From NCBI GenBank assembly GCA_963556195.1, contig OY744519.1, positions 103,747,500 through 103,811,499 on the forward strand: DNA of 64,000 nt, given 5' to 3'. A model generated the notes under the pieces. The model had not been told where the DNA came from, did no database searches, and was given only the letters and a program-made list of their open reading frames with translations. Source of the DNA: Sepiola atlantica. Lineage: Eukaryota > Mollusca > Cephalopoda > Sepiida > Sepiolidae. Positions within the stretch are counted from its first letter, which is position 1. Each line of letters starts with the position of its first letter. Shown here in pieces: positions 20,640 to 31,096 of this stretch. Made by a program: the position numbers and the translations under genes.

Positions 20640-23250
20640 GAAAAGAGTTAGAGGACTATAGCTATGTGCCGGCTTCTTTCCCATACAAGATGTAAACTTG
20701 GGGCTGTCAACACTAAGAATAACTGTGGGCGGGAAAGAGTGTGTTGCACTAGTTGATTCTGGGTGCTCCTGCACTATATTGAGAAAGAAGGGGTTCTAGA
20801 CGTGGCGAGAGCAGACGATCGAGGTGGGTATTATTGGCAGAAGAACGTAGACATGTGGAGTTGGGGTCGTCAACCTCTGACTGGAGAGTGGACATGCAGT
20901 TGCATCGAAGTCCTGATAATGGTAGGGGACCCCGCTTCGGTTCAACCTCTTGATAGATGTGATAAAATCTCTAGGCAGAGTATCTATCTTAATGTAAGGG
21001 GAGATCCAATTTCCTGATGAGCTAGTTTCTGTTTGTGTGGGTGCACCAGCACTTGTCATCGAAGAACCTGATTTGGGTCGGAGTTTGGCCAACAAAAGAA
21101 ATGGCCAGAAGGCTAGGTGCCTGGCAAGCTGCAAAATCGTGACATGAAGTATTTGATGCCGGCAACAGTCAGGAGACTGTTCGAAGAAGAAGTAGAGCAA
21201 TGGATTAAAAAAGGCAACGAGCAAAAGCGTGGACCCCTAAGAGGGCTGTTCCCATTAATGGCCGTCGTCCAGCAGAATAAATCGAGTGCACCCTGTAATG
21301 GACTAAAGGGAGCTCTACCTCCATGTGGACGCATACACTGCCGATGTTGATTTTTGCGCCAGATGATGGGGATCAAATGTTGCATTGCTGGATCTACGAT
21401 CTGCTTATCTCCAAGTGCGCATTGGAGAACCACTTTGACTCTATCAGACCATTGTTTTCCAAGATAGAAAGTACTGTTTAACTAGGTTGGAATTTGGACT
21501 GAACGTGGCTCCACAAATAATCAGGTCCTTTGTGAACCCATTCTTATCACAGGATGACCAAATCAAGAAGGCAATCTCGGCTTAGATTGACAATGTGTCT
21601 GTGGATGAAAGTGTCGCATCCACAACCACATTTGTCGTGCTTTGAACTGGCCAGCAAAACTCTTAAGTGAATAAAGGATGGGGTCCCGATTCTTAACTTG
21701 ACTTGACTATCTGGGGAGTAGGCGATGCCCTACTTTGGAAATGAAGGAAAGAGTTACTGAATGTACCAGACAATAACACCAGAAGTAATATGTTCTCTCT
21801 CTCTGCAGAAGGCTCATTGGATATCTAACAGTATGCGTCCAACTGCAAGTAGCTAGCAACTAGCCACATCAAGCAAAGGGCAAGCATTGTGACAGAAGGA
21901 TAGAACGATCCGATTGAATGCCCCACTAAGACATATGCTAACGGAGACTGTTAACAGAATCACTCAAGCCAACCCATGTAAAGCAAATGGTATGTCAATG
22001 GCGAGGAGCATGACGTGTGGGTTGATGCAAGTTCTCTAGCTACAGGTGTCCTGCTCGAATCACATGGGATTCTGATTGAAGATGTATGTTGGATGCGGTC
22101 AGAATCGGATACATGACACATCAATCGTGCGGAGTTGGATGCGATTATAAAGGGAGTAAATCTTGCTATACACTAGGAAGCCAAATTTCTACACTTAAAA
22201 ACGGACTCCTTGTGCATTCATTGATGGCTCACCAACATGTTGACTAAAAACTCCAGAGGGAGTACTAAGGCTGCTAAGGGAACCAGAGCCTGTGTCACAG
22301 ACATGTGCCATCACCAATGACTGCATGGAGCCGAACCAAATACAGCAGATTCATTCAAACAGCTTCCATCCTTGAATGAAACAGACAACGTACTTCGTCA
22401 AGAGGATCACACCTTTTACAACGAAAGGGGGCTGTGAAATCAGCAATTGCATCCTGTTGTGAGTGTCTATCCATTGATTCTGCACCAATACGATAGCAAC
22501 ATGGGAAATTTGAATCCTCAAATGTATGATAAACATTGGACATGGATGTCACCCACTATAGGAGTGTTCACTGCCTAACCCTTTTCGATTGTGGGTCTAC
22601 CTGGTCTGCTATCTCGCGACTCTTGTAACAAGGAGATTCTGTCGCTGTGAGAGAGGCCCACCTGAAGAAATCTTAACCGACAGTGGAACAGCGTTCAGGA
22701 GCAAGGGCTTTAGAATGTTTACTGAGAGCTGGGATGTTCAACTGCGTTTCTGGTGTGCATACACACTGTTGGGGAATGGCATTTTTGAGAGGTCTCACAG
22801 ATCAATAAAGCAGATTGCCCCTAGGAAACTATGCACTGCCAAATAGGTGGTTTATTGGTACAATGTAATGCCAAAAGATGGTGTCGATAGTGCGACGACT
22901 CTAGCAAATTTGTTGTACGTGTATGAATTTCGGGTGAAAGACATTGATGAGACTGTTTTTCTGCTACCAGATCACAAGCATGGATTCTATGAAAAAGGGG
23001 AAGCTGTGCTAGTAAGGGCCCGGCCAAACAGGTGCACTAGTGAATGGAAGATGGGAATGTAAGTAGTGAGTTCCCAAATGGTGTGTGTGGATAGAGTGCC
23101 TCGCAATGTAAGAGACCTCCGCTTGTCTCTTCGGATGGTGAGCAATTCCGAAGATAGTGAACCCCCAATGTCAGGCGATGACGAATTGTGTGCGCTTTTG
23201 TGATCTACCAACACTTGAGTGAAGACAGGATGGAGGGGTTTGACTTTATA
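20640..23250 (+). mobile_element. Decayed Ty3/gypsy retrotransposon, pol region
   Basis: Pol domains follow in the normal order on the plus strand. Aspartic protease shows CVALVDSGCSCTILRK at about 20745-20792. Reverse transcriptase shows LRSAYLQVRIGEPL and YCLTRLEFGLNVAPQII at 21388-21520; the catalytic YxDD is lost, a stop replacing the tyrosine and N the second D (near 21585). RNase H (DASSLATGVLLES, near 22020) and integrase follow. Multiple stops and shifts show it is dead. LTRs were not identified. It abuts a second gypsy element in opposite orientation near 23.45 kb. Confidence 0.85.
21990..23200 (+). pseudogene. Gypsy RNase H and integrase remnant
   Basis: RNase H is seen from VWVDASSLATGVLLESHG through HINRAELDAIIKGVNLAIH. 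Integrase follows with LDMDVTHY and LTLFDCG (near 22530-22590), then EEILTDSGTAFRSKGF in the catalytic core (near 22665-22710). The C-terminal part ends with DRVPRNVRDLRLSLRM, typical of the GPY/F-type tail. Frames change several times. Confidence 0.8.
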
Positions 23251-23469
23251 AAGGAAGCTTTGTTACAACGTTCGACCTGGACTCCTATGCAACGTACATG
23301 CAGCCAGATGAAACTGTCCATGGGTTGCCCGAACATGTCTGACAGCCCATACGATCTTCTTCTCGAATGGAGGAAATCAACATTTCTTAGCTATTGGTTC
23401 AAGTGAGAGCTATATTAAAAGATGACCCACCCAGCTAAGGGGAATAACTCTTATTCTTTTAGTAAGTGT

Positions 23470-24114
23470 TAGCATTCCTTATTTGCTTTTTTAGCTTAGG
23501 CATGATTCTAATCCGTAGACAAGGGCTAACGCGTCTCCTTTCACTGGTGCATATCACGATTCTGCGTCGTTGGTAAGACGGGACCCAACCAGAATGAGTT
23601 TCCAGTGGATATCCCCACAACTTATGTTTACTTTGCCCATGTAACATCTACAGTGTTTTTGAAATAGGAAGTATGATACTCTTGTGTTGGTGTAATCTGT
23701 CGCCAGCCCTGTCACTCTGTTCATTTCGAATGTTTAGACACCCTTCTCAATCCTCTTTACTATCACTCTCTTCGATTCTTGAAATATGCTCTTCAGTGTC
23801 TCGTCCCATTAGAACTTTCTGTTCTTTGTCCTCAATAGTTCTTGGAAGGGAGCCATAACTTCTGCTTGTGAACAGGCAAACGACACCTGATTCACAAGTC
23901 CAAACCAGGATCTAACCCTAGTGATATTAGTGGGGGTAGGGAATTTTAAGATGGTTTCTGTCATCGTTTTTGTGGGTCGAACACCATTTGCAGTGACCAG
24001 AAATCCTGCGAATTCTATCTCCATTTCAGCAAAATGAAACTTATCCGGATTAAATACAATCCCTTGTCTGCGCAGCGACTGATCGCTGGGCAGACAAGGG
24101 GATTGTATAGTCAA
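23470..24114 (-). pseudogene. Gypsy RT thumb and RNase H start
   Basis: GIVFNPDKFHFAEMEIEFAG is the conserved block after the RT palm. Past the stop at 23809 the frame continues with ATDYTNTRVSYFLFQKHC, the start of RNase H, and ILVGSRLTNDAES / DALALVYGLESC. Sequence identity to gypsy stops near 23465. Confidence 0.75.
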
Positions 24115-24502
24115 CTGTGTGTCGAAATGATGACTCTATTGAATCGTCCCATAGGAGGATGTCGTCTATGCATTGGGTCTTACAAGCCATATCAACTGTG
24201 ATGTCATCAAACCGACGGATGTATCCGTCCCCTGATCCATGGAATCCTTGCGGGGTCTGACAGTACCTATATCGGCCCCACTCGGTGATGAATGTAGTGC
24301 CATCTCGTGTGGCTGGGGATAGTGGTAGACTGTGGTATCCATTCCATGCGTCAAGGATCGTTTTCCTGGTGTATCCCAATATCATCGAAACCTGATTGAA
24401 TGGTGATGAGGTGTGATGTGTTTCTCTCATAGTAGCATCATTCAACTTTTGTAGGTCAACCATGCACATTGGAGACCCATCTTTTTTCGGCATGATCACC
24501 AT
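24050..24502 (-). pseudogene. Gypsy reverse transcriptase palm
   Basis: VIMPKKDGSPMCMVDLQKLN, then ILDAWNGYHSLPLSP with the first catalytic aspartate. QGFHGSGDGYIRRFDDITV and CIDDILLWDDSIESSF carry the DD active-site pair. This frame is the best preserved RT in the window, but it is cut off by a small palindromic insertion at 24057-24107. Confidence 0.85.
24057..24107. repeat. Short near-perfect palindrome inside the gypsy RT
   Basis: ACAATCCCTTGTCTGCGCAG is mirrored by GGGCAGACAAGGGGATTGT around a small centre. It adds codons between TVDY and IVFNPDKF and puts the two RT frames out of register. It looks like a local snap-back, template-switch insertion. Confidence 0.7.
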
Positions 24503-25124
24503 CCTTGAACACCAGGTAGTAGGTGTGTTCTATTATCCCCAGTGCAACATCTCTGTCCAGGTCCTCCTTCACCTTCTTCTGCCAGTGATGAGGAACGGGT
24601 ATTGGTGTGTGAATTGCTGTCGGTGTTACTCTCAGGACGAATTTCATCTCTAAGGGTTTACCTTCCATTGTTTGCAGTGGTTGATGTGGGCATGTGTTAA
24701 ATGCGCTTGACTTAAAATGTTCCACTAACCATTGTTCAAGTTCGTGTCTGTTGGCTTCTATTGGTTTGAATGGGATGGTTTCTGGTTTCATCGGGACAGA
24801 CGTTCTGCGTGGGCATTCACATGGGTCAATTTCCTTTATATTCCTTAACGAGCTATTCTGCAATAATGAAGTTGGGAAATTGTAAGGCAACAAACCCAGA
24901 TCCTCCAAGGCAGTTTGTGATAAATAAAATGCCGATGTATTGTCTGATACATATACTGCCTGTCGTGCCCTTTCTGTTCCTACTTTTATGCATAGAAACA
25001 AAACACCTCTGATCTGTAATCGGGTGTCTGTTATGCCCCGTATCCGATGGGTGGTTGACACGAGATACCCATCTGGATATCTAAGGAGTTTCTGAATCTC
25101 AGGTCCACTCAAACAAGTCTGCAC
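24456..25124 (-). pseudogene. Gypsy protease-RT linker and RT N-terminus
   Basis: A 222-codon frame. The N-terminal part has RYPDGYLVSTTHRIRGITD and ADNTSAFYLS-like sequence (VSDNTSAFYLSQTALEDLGL). It continues to PETIPFKPIEANRHELEQWL and the RT entry PIPVPHHWQKKVKEDLDRDV. It overlaps the RT frame below by a frameshift. Confidence 0.75.
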
Positions 25125-25235
25125 CCCTGTGTCTGGCTCACCGGTTACTTTGGTATTCGTCCAAATTTTTCATGAGTTCCAGGCATCATGGTGACTTCCA
25201 CTGTCACCGAAGGGGGTAGCTATGGGACGCTCATC

Positions 25236-26303
25236 TTAAATTGTTCCCCATCCCACTCGAGGTGAGGCACGTCTGTCGATTGTGTTTTTGTTGTACCTGC
25301 TGTCCTTGTGAGCAGAAAAATCATCCGGAGCACTGTTGGTGAACATGAACGACTCCACACTCCTTGAGATTTTACTCGTGGCTTCCGTTTTGGACCCCAC
25401 AAGTTTACAGCATACTTTTTTCATGTGCCCCATCACTCCACGAAAGTGGCATTTGAGTCCAACTGCCGGGCAATCCTTTCGGTTCATTGACCATCTGAGG
25501 TGTGAAGTCTCTCCACATCCATTGCAAGGTTTGGTGTATCGTGGAGTTAGGAGTACCCTGGTCCCCTGGTAGTGCTGTTCTTGATTCGACCTTGGTATGT
25601 TGGATAACGTAAGAGAGGGTGTGGCATTGTAGAAGTGAGGGGTTGACTTGTCTGTTGCCTCTAGACAGACCAACCGTGTGAACTTCTGGTCCAAAGTGTC
25701 AAGTGACGCTATCTCTGCCAGTAACTTCCTTTGGTGTTCTATGTTGCTAAGTCCTGCTATCATTTGTCCGGCGACCATGTCATCTGAGTAGTTTACTTGC
25801 TGCCTGCAAGTTTGTTCATTTGGACATCGAACCCTGAATTTGCAGAATTTAGTATGGCCACGTAATCTCGATGAAAAAATGTGTTATCGACTCATACTCT
25901 TTCTGCCTCATGGAGTGGAATTTCTGTCGGTGGACTTCTTTGTGTAATCCTCTTACTGCCACCAGTCGTATCTGACGTAAAAGGTGCTACTCCGTGGCAG
26001 AGTTGAACGTTTCTTGCCCTACTAGTTCGAAGAGTAGCCCGTTTGTTTCCGGTGTACATGTCTCCCGTAGTTCGTTCCGGATTGCAGCTGGGTCTTCCAA
26101 TCCACATACATCCTTGAATCGGGCCCATGTATCCAAAAACAATGCCCATTCTCCATCTATGGTATCCAATCCTATTGCAGTCGTTCTGGTCTTTTAACCT
26201 GCAACGTATTAGACTGACCGTGAAGCAATTCTTTTCTAAGCTCGATATTTTCTTTTTGCAGCTCGATAAGTTGTTTCATTAATAGTTCACTTTCATGCTC
26301 CAT
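25236..26303 (-). pseudogene. Gypsy Gag, frameshifted
   Basis: Starts with MEHESELLMKQLIELQKENI, a leucine-rich coiled coil. It continues after a stop with DGEWALFLDTWARFKDVCGL, then reaches the 25236-25778 frame with LLAEIASLDTLDQKFTRLVC. Cys/His knuckles follow (CNGCGETSHLRWSMNRKDC, then CHFRGVMGHMKKVC). Knuckles bind the element RNA in packaging. Confidence 0.75.
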
Positions 26304-26360
26304 GGTAAGTTCAATGTCTGACGCAGTGCTTGAAAAAAAAATTTCACATTTACAGTATTT

Positions 26361-26381
26361 ACAATCCTGTTCGTAGCGCCA
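26361..26381 (-). promoter_or_regulatory. Primer-binding site of the minus-strand gypsy element
   Basis: TGGCGCTACGAACAGGAT starts at the base after the LTR CA end. The TGGCGC start is typical of gypsy sites that pair with a tRNA 3' end. Confidence 0.65.
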
Positions 26382-26559
26382 TGTAGAGTATGGAAAATGT
26401 CCCTTCCTACGTCCGTCACTGTTTACTACCAAAAAGCAAGATGTCCGCTTCCACAGATTGCTATATATAATAATAAGGGGGAGATAACTCCTGTTTACTC
26501 TTTCAACACAGGAGTAGATAACTCCTTTACCTATACACATCCTTAGTGATTACTTAACA
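26382..26559 (-). repeat. Probable 5' LTR, about 178 bp
   Basis: The segment begins TGTTAAGTAATCACTAAGG and ends ...CTCTACA, giving TG...CA termini, and is followed directly by a primer-binding-site-like sequence. It contains GGGGGAGATAACTCC, a motif frequent in molluscan repeats. The 5' boundary is inferred from the TG only, because the 3' LTR is missing. Confidence 0.6.
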
Positions 26560-27732
26560 ATAACAAACTTTTTGGCTGCATGGAGAGTTTTGATGTTGAG
26601 CAGGTATTTGTTAAGTGTGGGCCAATCAGGCGGCGCAGCATAGTGACTCTCGTTGACAGAAGAAGAAACACTTACGATCTTGACAACAACTTCCTTCTCC
26701 CACTTACTGTCTTTAGGGTAGGATCACGGCCATCGTAATAAAGGAGGCCTGAGCGCTGGAAAATGACGTCATGGTCTAAAGTAACAAATGAGATCTGTTG
26801 AAAAGTCAGACTATGGGCATTTTGACCTCTCCCTTCACTTAAAAATTCATCAAATAAACCAATTTTAATGAAATTTTCAGTATTTATTAATTAACGATCA
26901 CGGAATATAATTAACCCATTACTTTATAAGAAATTTTAGTACAAATCTATTATTTCGTGTAATTTGCGTAGGCTAGACAGCAAACATTAAATTAATACTT
27001 AATAATAAAATGGTGTTGTCATAAGTTTTTTAATTTTTAAAACATTTGTCTGATTTAATATTCATTCTTTAAATAAGTTAATTCTTTCCGGTCTACAAAG
27101 ACTAGTATCAGTTATACTGCATGGAAATATCTCTTGATTTGTAAACACAAGAAGAAGACGAATCCCTATTCTTAGGCAGTTTAATTCTTTATATGAACAT
27201 TTCATTGTCATTAGTTTTAGCTTAACATGAAAAGTGAATCAAACATGAAAGATTACGAATTGATTAAAGTAACACAAAATGAATAATTCAAAATAATTAA
27301 TAGAACATTGATATAAATTAAAATGTGTTTTTTTTTTTTTCAAAACGGACAGTTTATTTACAACATAGTAAGAATTTGTAATAAATTAAAAGTCATTTTT
27401 TTTTTTGGGGGGGGGGGGGGGTCCAAACGGACAGTTTAATTACAATATATTATTTGAATATCTCGCTTATATCATTGGATTTTCGCACACATTTTGGACG
27501 AAACTTATTAATTAGTCTAAAATTGTATTTTTTATCCCGAAATAAAATTCTAATTTATTTTTTAAAGACTTTAAGACATCCATCTTTATCAGCCGTTCAT
27601 AGTCAAACTCAATCGGAAAAGACAAAATTTACTTTTTCCATCACGTCAGGACTCAGAAAATGTGATCATTTTTAGGAAATACGTTTGAAAAAAGGAACAA
27701 GTTAAAATGATATCCAAGTGAATGAATAATCC
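26560..27732. other. Intergenic sequence with a local repeated motif and a G-run
   Basis: AAACGGACAGTTTA-TTACAA occurs twice, at about 27343 and 27425, separated by poly-T and a G-run at 27407-27421. No gene was recognised. Confidence 0.5.
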
Positions 27733-27942
27733 TTAGAAGGGTAGCCGTGTTTTTGGCAGGGCAATAAGGTCACAATAGCAGGAACAAGTTAACGATGATT
27801 TCCAATTAATCATGCAACACACAGAGAAATTGCTGGCATACTTATGCTCGTACACATAGTGGTGTGGTGGTATGTGCCACCGGTCTGTGTGATGTGTAAA
27901 GTGGTGTGGCTGTGTGTCGATGTGGTTGCATACACTTCCCAC

Positions 27943-28897
27943 CTACCTTCCCATAAAAAGGAAGCTGAGTGTGTAAGTCTCCCTGTCGGTATATAATAGC
28001 AGGGAGTGAGAAGGTGTTACCCCATGGGGCGTCGCTGATGTGATCCCTGAGGTATTTAAAATCAGCCGGCTCATAGTTTTGTGAGTTTTTAACGTGATAT
28101 GTATCACTACCACAACGTGATCAGAGTTTCCGAGTGGGCTATGGGCATTTACCACACAAGCCTCAGGTAGTGAGGTCAAGAACAGGTCGAGAAGTGAGGC
28201 TTGCTAGTCCGCGCGATCAGGAAGACGGGTCGGAAAAGTGAAAGCCTGTGAGAGGTCGTGAGCTAAGGAGAAATTAAAGGTAGAGTTCCCAGCTACATCA
28301 GTAACGTTGGAGAATCCCAACCAGTCATGGTGGTGTGCATTCAAATCCCCAAATACATGTATTTGGGCATTCGAGTCGAGTAAGAGTGCTCTATCTAAGC
28401 TTTCAAAGACAGAGTCAAGTAGTGAACAGTCCTGGGTCAAAGGAGAACGATATAAGAAATATAAGTAACTAACTCTGTGATGTAAAGTACATCTAAAGCA
28501 CATGTAGGCTTGGTCATCTGATTCTAACCTATGTTCTTTAGTCAAGGGTAGGGTGTTCCGAACATAAACTCCTAGCCCATGCATATGAGTCCTTACGGTA
28601 GAGTGGAAGGTAATCAGTCATGTAAAAGTGGTGAGAGGGAATTAAGGATTGAAGGTTTGTTTCACTTAGTGCTAGGATATCCGGGGAGTTTATCAAGAGA
28701 AAAGTTTCTACATCGTTAATGTTGGTTCTAAGTCCCCGGATATTTGTGAATGCAAGCCTCAAGGGCGGAGGCGAAGATGTTTTTTGTTGGGTGTCTGGTT
28801 TAGGTTTTATTTTTTTATTTTGTAAATTCATGTTTGTTTTGAGATAGAGTGGGGAGGGCAATGTAGGTGCTTGCTTAGTGCCAATAAGCTCACACAA
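27943..28897 (-). mobile_element. LINE fragment holding an AP-type endonuclease domain
   Basis: Two frames (28538-28897 and 28204-28584), continued after a stop by 27943-28179, spell a nearly complete endonuclease. Landmarks are LRLAFTNIRGLRTNIN (metal-site N), ILALSETNL (catalytic E), IHVFGDLNAHHHDWLGF, LLDLFLTSLPEA and SDHVVVVI (final D-H pair). No RT follows. This is unusual because most LINE copies lose the 5' end and keep the 3' end. A Jockey/CR1-type element is likely. Confidence 0.8.
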
Positions 28898-29279
28898 CCA
28901 GTCTATTAGTCGTGATTTGGTCCTTGGGTTGTGGCCTCAGGAAAGTCCACCGGGGATAACTGTAGGGTCCCTTTCCATGCGCGACATGGCACATACAGTT
29001 ACCCACGATATTATGCAACTGTTGACGAGCAGCCGTTCTCAGCGCTACCTAAGAGTTAGGACTCCTAACTACCAGTCGGAAACAGCAGCCAGACATGTGA
29101 GACTTAGTGACAAAAAACTTTCCCCAAGTTGCCTGGATAGAGAAAAAGAGAGACGGCGAAACAAGGCCAAGTACCAGGCGTCTTTAGAGGCGTCCCAGTG
29201 CTTGTACCTCTATGCCTTGCTAATAGACAAAGAAGGAGTGCGAAGGCCGGGCGATAGGCATTGCCCATCTACTCCTTAA
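28878..29279 (+). CDS. Unassigned 133-residue ORF in a repeat-like segment
   Basis: The frame is GC-richer than its surroundings and rich in Arg/Lys/Ser (SRSQRYLRVRTPNYQSETAA, then DREKERRRNKAKYQASLEA). I recognise no domain. The segment continues to an A-rich end at 29527-29545 after CGAACCCCCGCAAGT, which suggests the 3' end of a retroposed element. It may be an ORF1-like or chance frame. It overlaps the start of the LINE endonuclease fragment on the other strand. Confidence 0.25.
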   Translation: MPISSHNQSISRDLVLGLWPQESPPGITVGSLSMRDMAHTVTHDIMQLLTSSRSQRYLRVRTPNYQSETAARHVRLSDKKLSPSCLDREKERRRNKAKYQASLEASQCLYLYALLIDKEGVRRPGDRHCPSTP

Positions 29280-29836
29280 GCAATTATAGGTTTGCAAACC
29301 GGATACTTTGTTCGAGATTCCAGCTCTAGGAAGGTTGTCGATCAAGACTAAGGAGGCCTCCCTCCCTAACGGTTTTCTGCCAAGACGTAAATGGTTGGTA
29401 GCAAGGTTTTATTGTCAGAGTTTTCCTTCTCTTAGATGGATGACCTGACAAGGTCTATTAGTCCAACACTTCGAGAGAGAATAGCCTGCGCGTGCTACTA
29501 GTCGGGTATTTCCGAACCCCCGCAAGTAAAAAAATAAATAAATTTTTTTTTTAATTAAAATTTTTTTTTTTCCAATCATATATGCACACATCTATAAATA
29601 TATATATATAAATATGTATGTAGATAAGTCTAGCCACCGGCTTCTAAATATAATGAAGGACTAAAGATAAATTTCCCTCACACTATTATCAGCAAAATTT
29701 GTTGTAGGGACATTTCACCGGCCATTATGGTGTATGGGAGGGTTTAATCTACTATTTAGTAGGTCCAACGAAGAGGCAATTTAGCTATGACGTTAGAGTA
29801 TAAAAGGTAATTTTGTGGTTGCACTATGTGGAAAAA

Positions 29837-30383
29837 ATATTTCTTAACTAGTCATAGCAACGTAAATATATGCAATTATTTAAGATAAAGACAGTTCAGA
29901 AATAATAAATTAAGAACGTTTTCTTTTCTAAAATGTTGTCTATAAGCTTTAGTTGAATTTGAAGTTTTCATTTCTTGACGGTGGTCGATATAAATGTATC
30001 AAAACGTGGCTCCTTACAAAACTCAGCCAAGAGGGTTTCAGTGGGATTTTCCCTTTTTTTGTAACCTACATTGATAGTGGATTCCCCCCTCTTTAACCTC
30101 GAATGCGTTGACCTCTCCAAAGAAAAAACTCGCAGAATATTATCAAGAACAATAAAAAAGAAAGAAAGACACATAAAGAATCATGGACAACAAAGAAAAA
30201 GAAACGAAAAAACCTGCGAAAAAAAGAATATTCTTTAACTAGACATAGCAACGTAAATACATGCAATTATTTAAGATAGAGACAGTTCAGAAATAAGAAA
30301 TTAAGAACTTAGCTGTTTTTTTTTTCTAAAATTTTGCTTATAAGCTTTAGTTGAATTTGAGGTCTTCATTCCTTGACGGTATG
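29837..30383. repeat. Direct duplication of about 150 bp with a 390-bp period
   Basis: 29837-29982 and 30226-30383 match over CATAGCAACGTAAATA-ATG, GACAGTTCAGAAATAA and TAAGCTTTAGTTGAATTTGA. The 240-bp spacer is unique. The ends do not show LTR-type termini. Confidence 0.75.
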
Positions 30384-30756
30384 AAGGATTATTTATTTCT
30401 TGATTTTAATTTTAAAAATAAAATCATCTGAAATAAGAAGGGAAAAACTGAAAGCAATTGTGACTTAGGTAGTGACGTAGTTTCGGTTACAGACAGACAC
30501 ATAATCTCAATTATAATTACTAGCAATAATATGTTACACCCCCCGCCCATGAGAAGGTAATTCCTAGAGGGTGATCTGATGACACCCGAACAGATACTAC
30601 ACTACCCCCACACACGAAAAAAGAAAAAGATAATGCTTGGGAGGATGGTCTCATGACAACATAACAGATACTGCACTACTCCTTCTCCTGAATTGGGCAT
30701 TGAAATATAGTAAATTAGTCTGAAATAGTATAATAAACTCAAACTGAATTGAGCTT

Positions 30757-30907
30757 AAGTATTACTGAGTTATTTGTCCTTCTTGTCTGCTCGGTGAGGG
30801 TCTCTTCCATTATTATATTATTTACGTTTGGTTGTGTTTGCATACTCAAGAATAAAGTCTCTTCGTACCTTCATACAGTTTCGTGTGATACTTCTTTATT
30901 TATTGGC
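30757..30907 (+). repeat. Left LTR copy (homologous part)
   Basis: Aligns without gaps to 34041-34191; I count about 16 differences in 151 positions. At least five CpG sites of the right copy are TG or CA here, as expected from decay of methylated CpG. The 60-odd codons it seems to encode are LTR sequence, not a protein. Confidence 0.85.
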
Positions 30908-31096
30908 ATGATGGCATCGGTTTATTTACCCGCATACACTACTTTGAAAGGAGTAAAACAATTTTTTTTTTTATTAAATAAGAAGAATATTACCCACCAA
31001 ATAACTGGGCGACCACCTGAAGGTATTATCGTAAAGAGACTACCGACGTGTCTCTTAAGTTTACACACAGTCAAACTGGTGAGTACTGGTATAACT

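Larger units (their letters stand above)
23465..26559 (-). mobile_element. Ty3/gypsy retrotransposon, 5' LTR to RNase H, 3'-truncated
   Basis: Reading downwards from 26559, the order is a short LTR, a primer-binding site, Gag with a coiled N-terminus and zinc knuckles, protease region, RT and the start of RNase H. The copy stops near 23465, where the plus-strand gypsy ends, so integrase and 3' LTR are missing. Its RT (DGSPMCMVDLQKLN, FITEWGRYRY, FDDITVDMACKTQCIDD) differs from that of the 20.6-kb element, so two gypsy subfamilies meet here. Confidence 0.85.
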
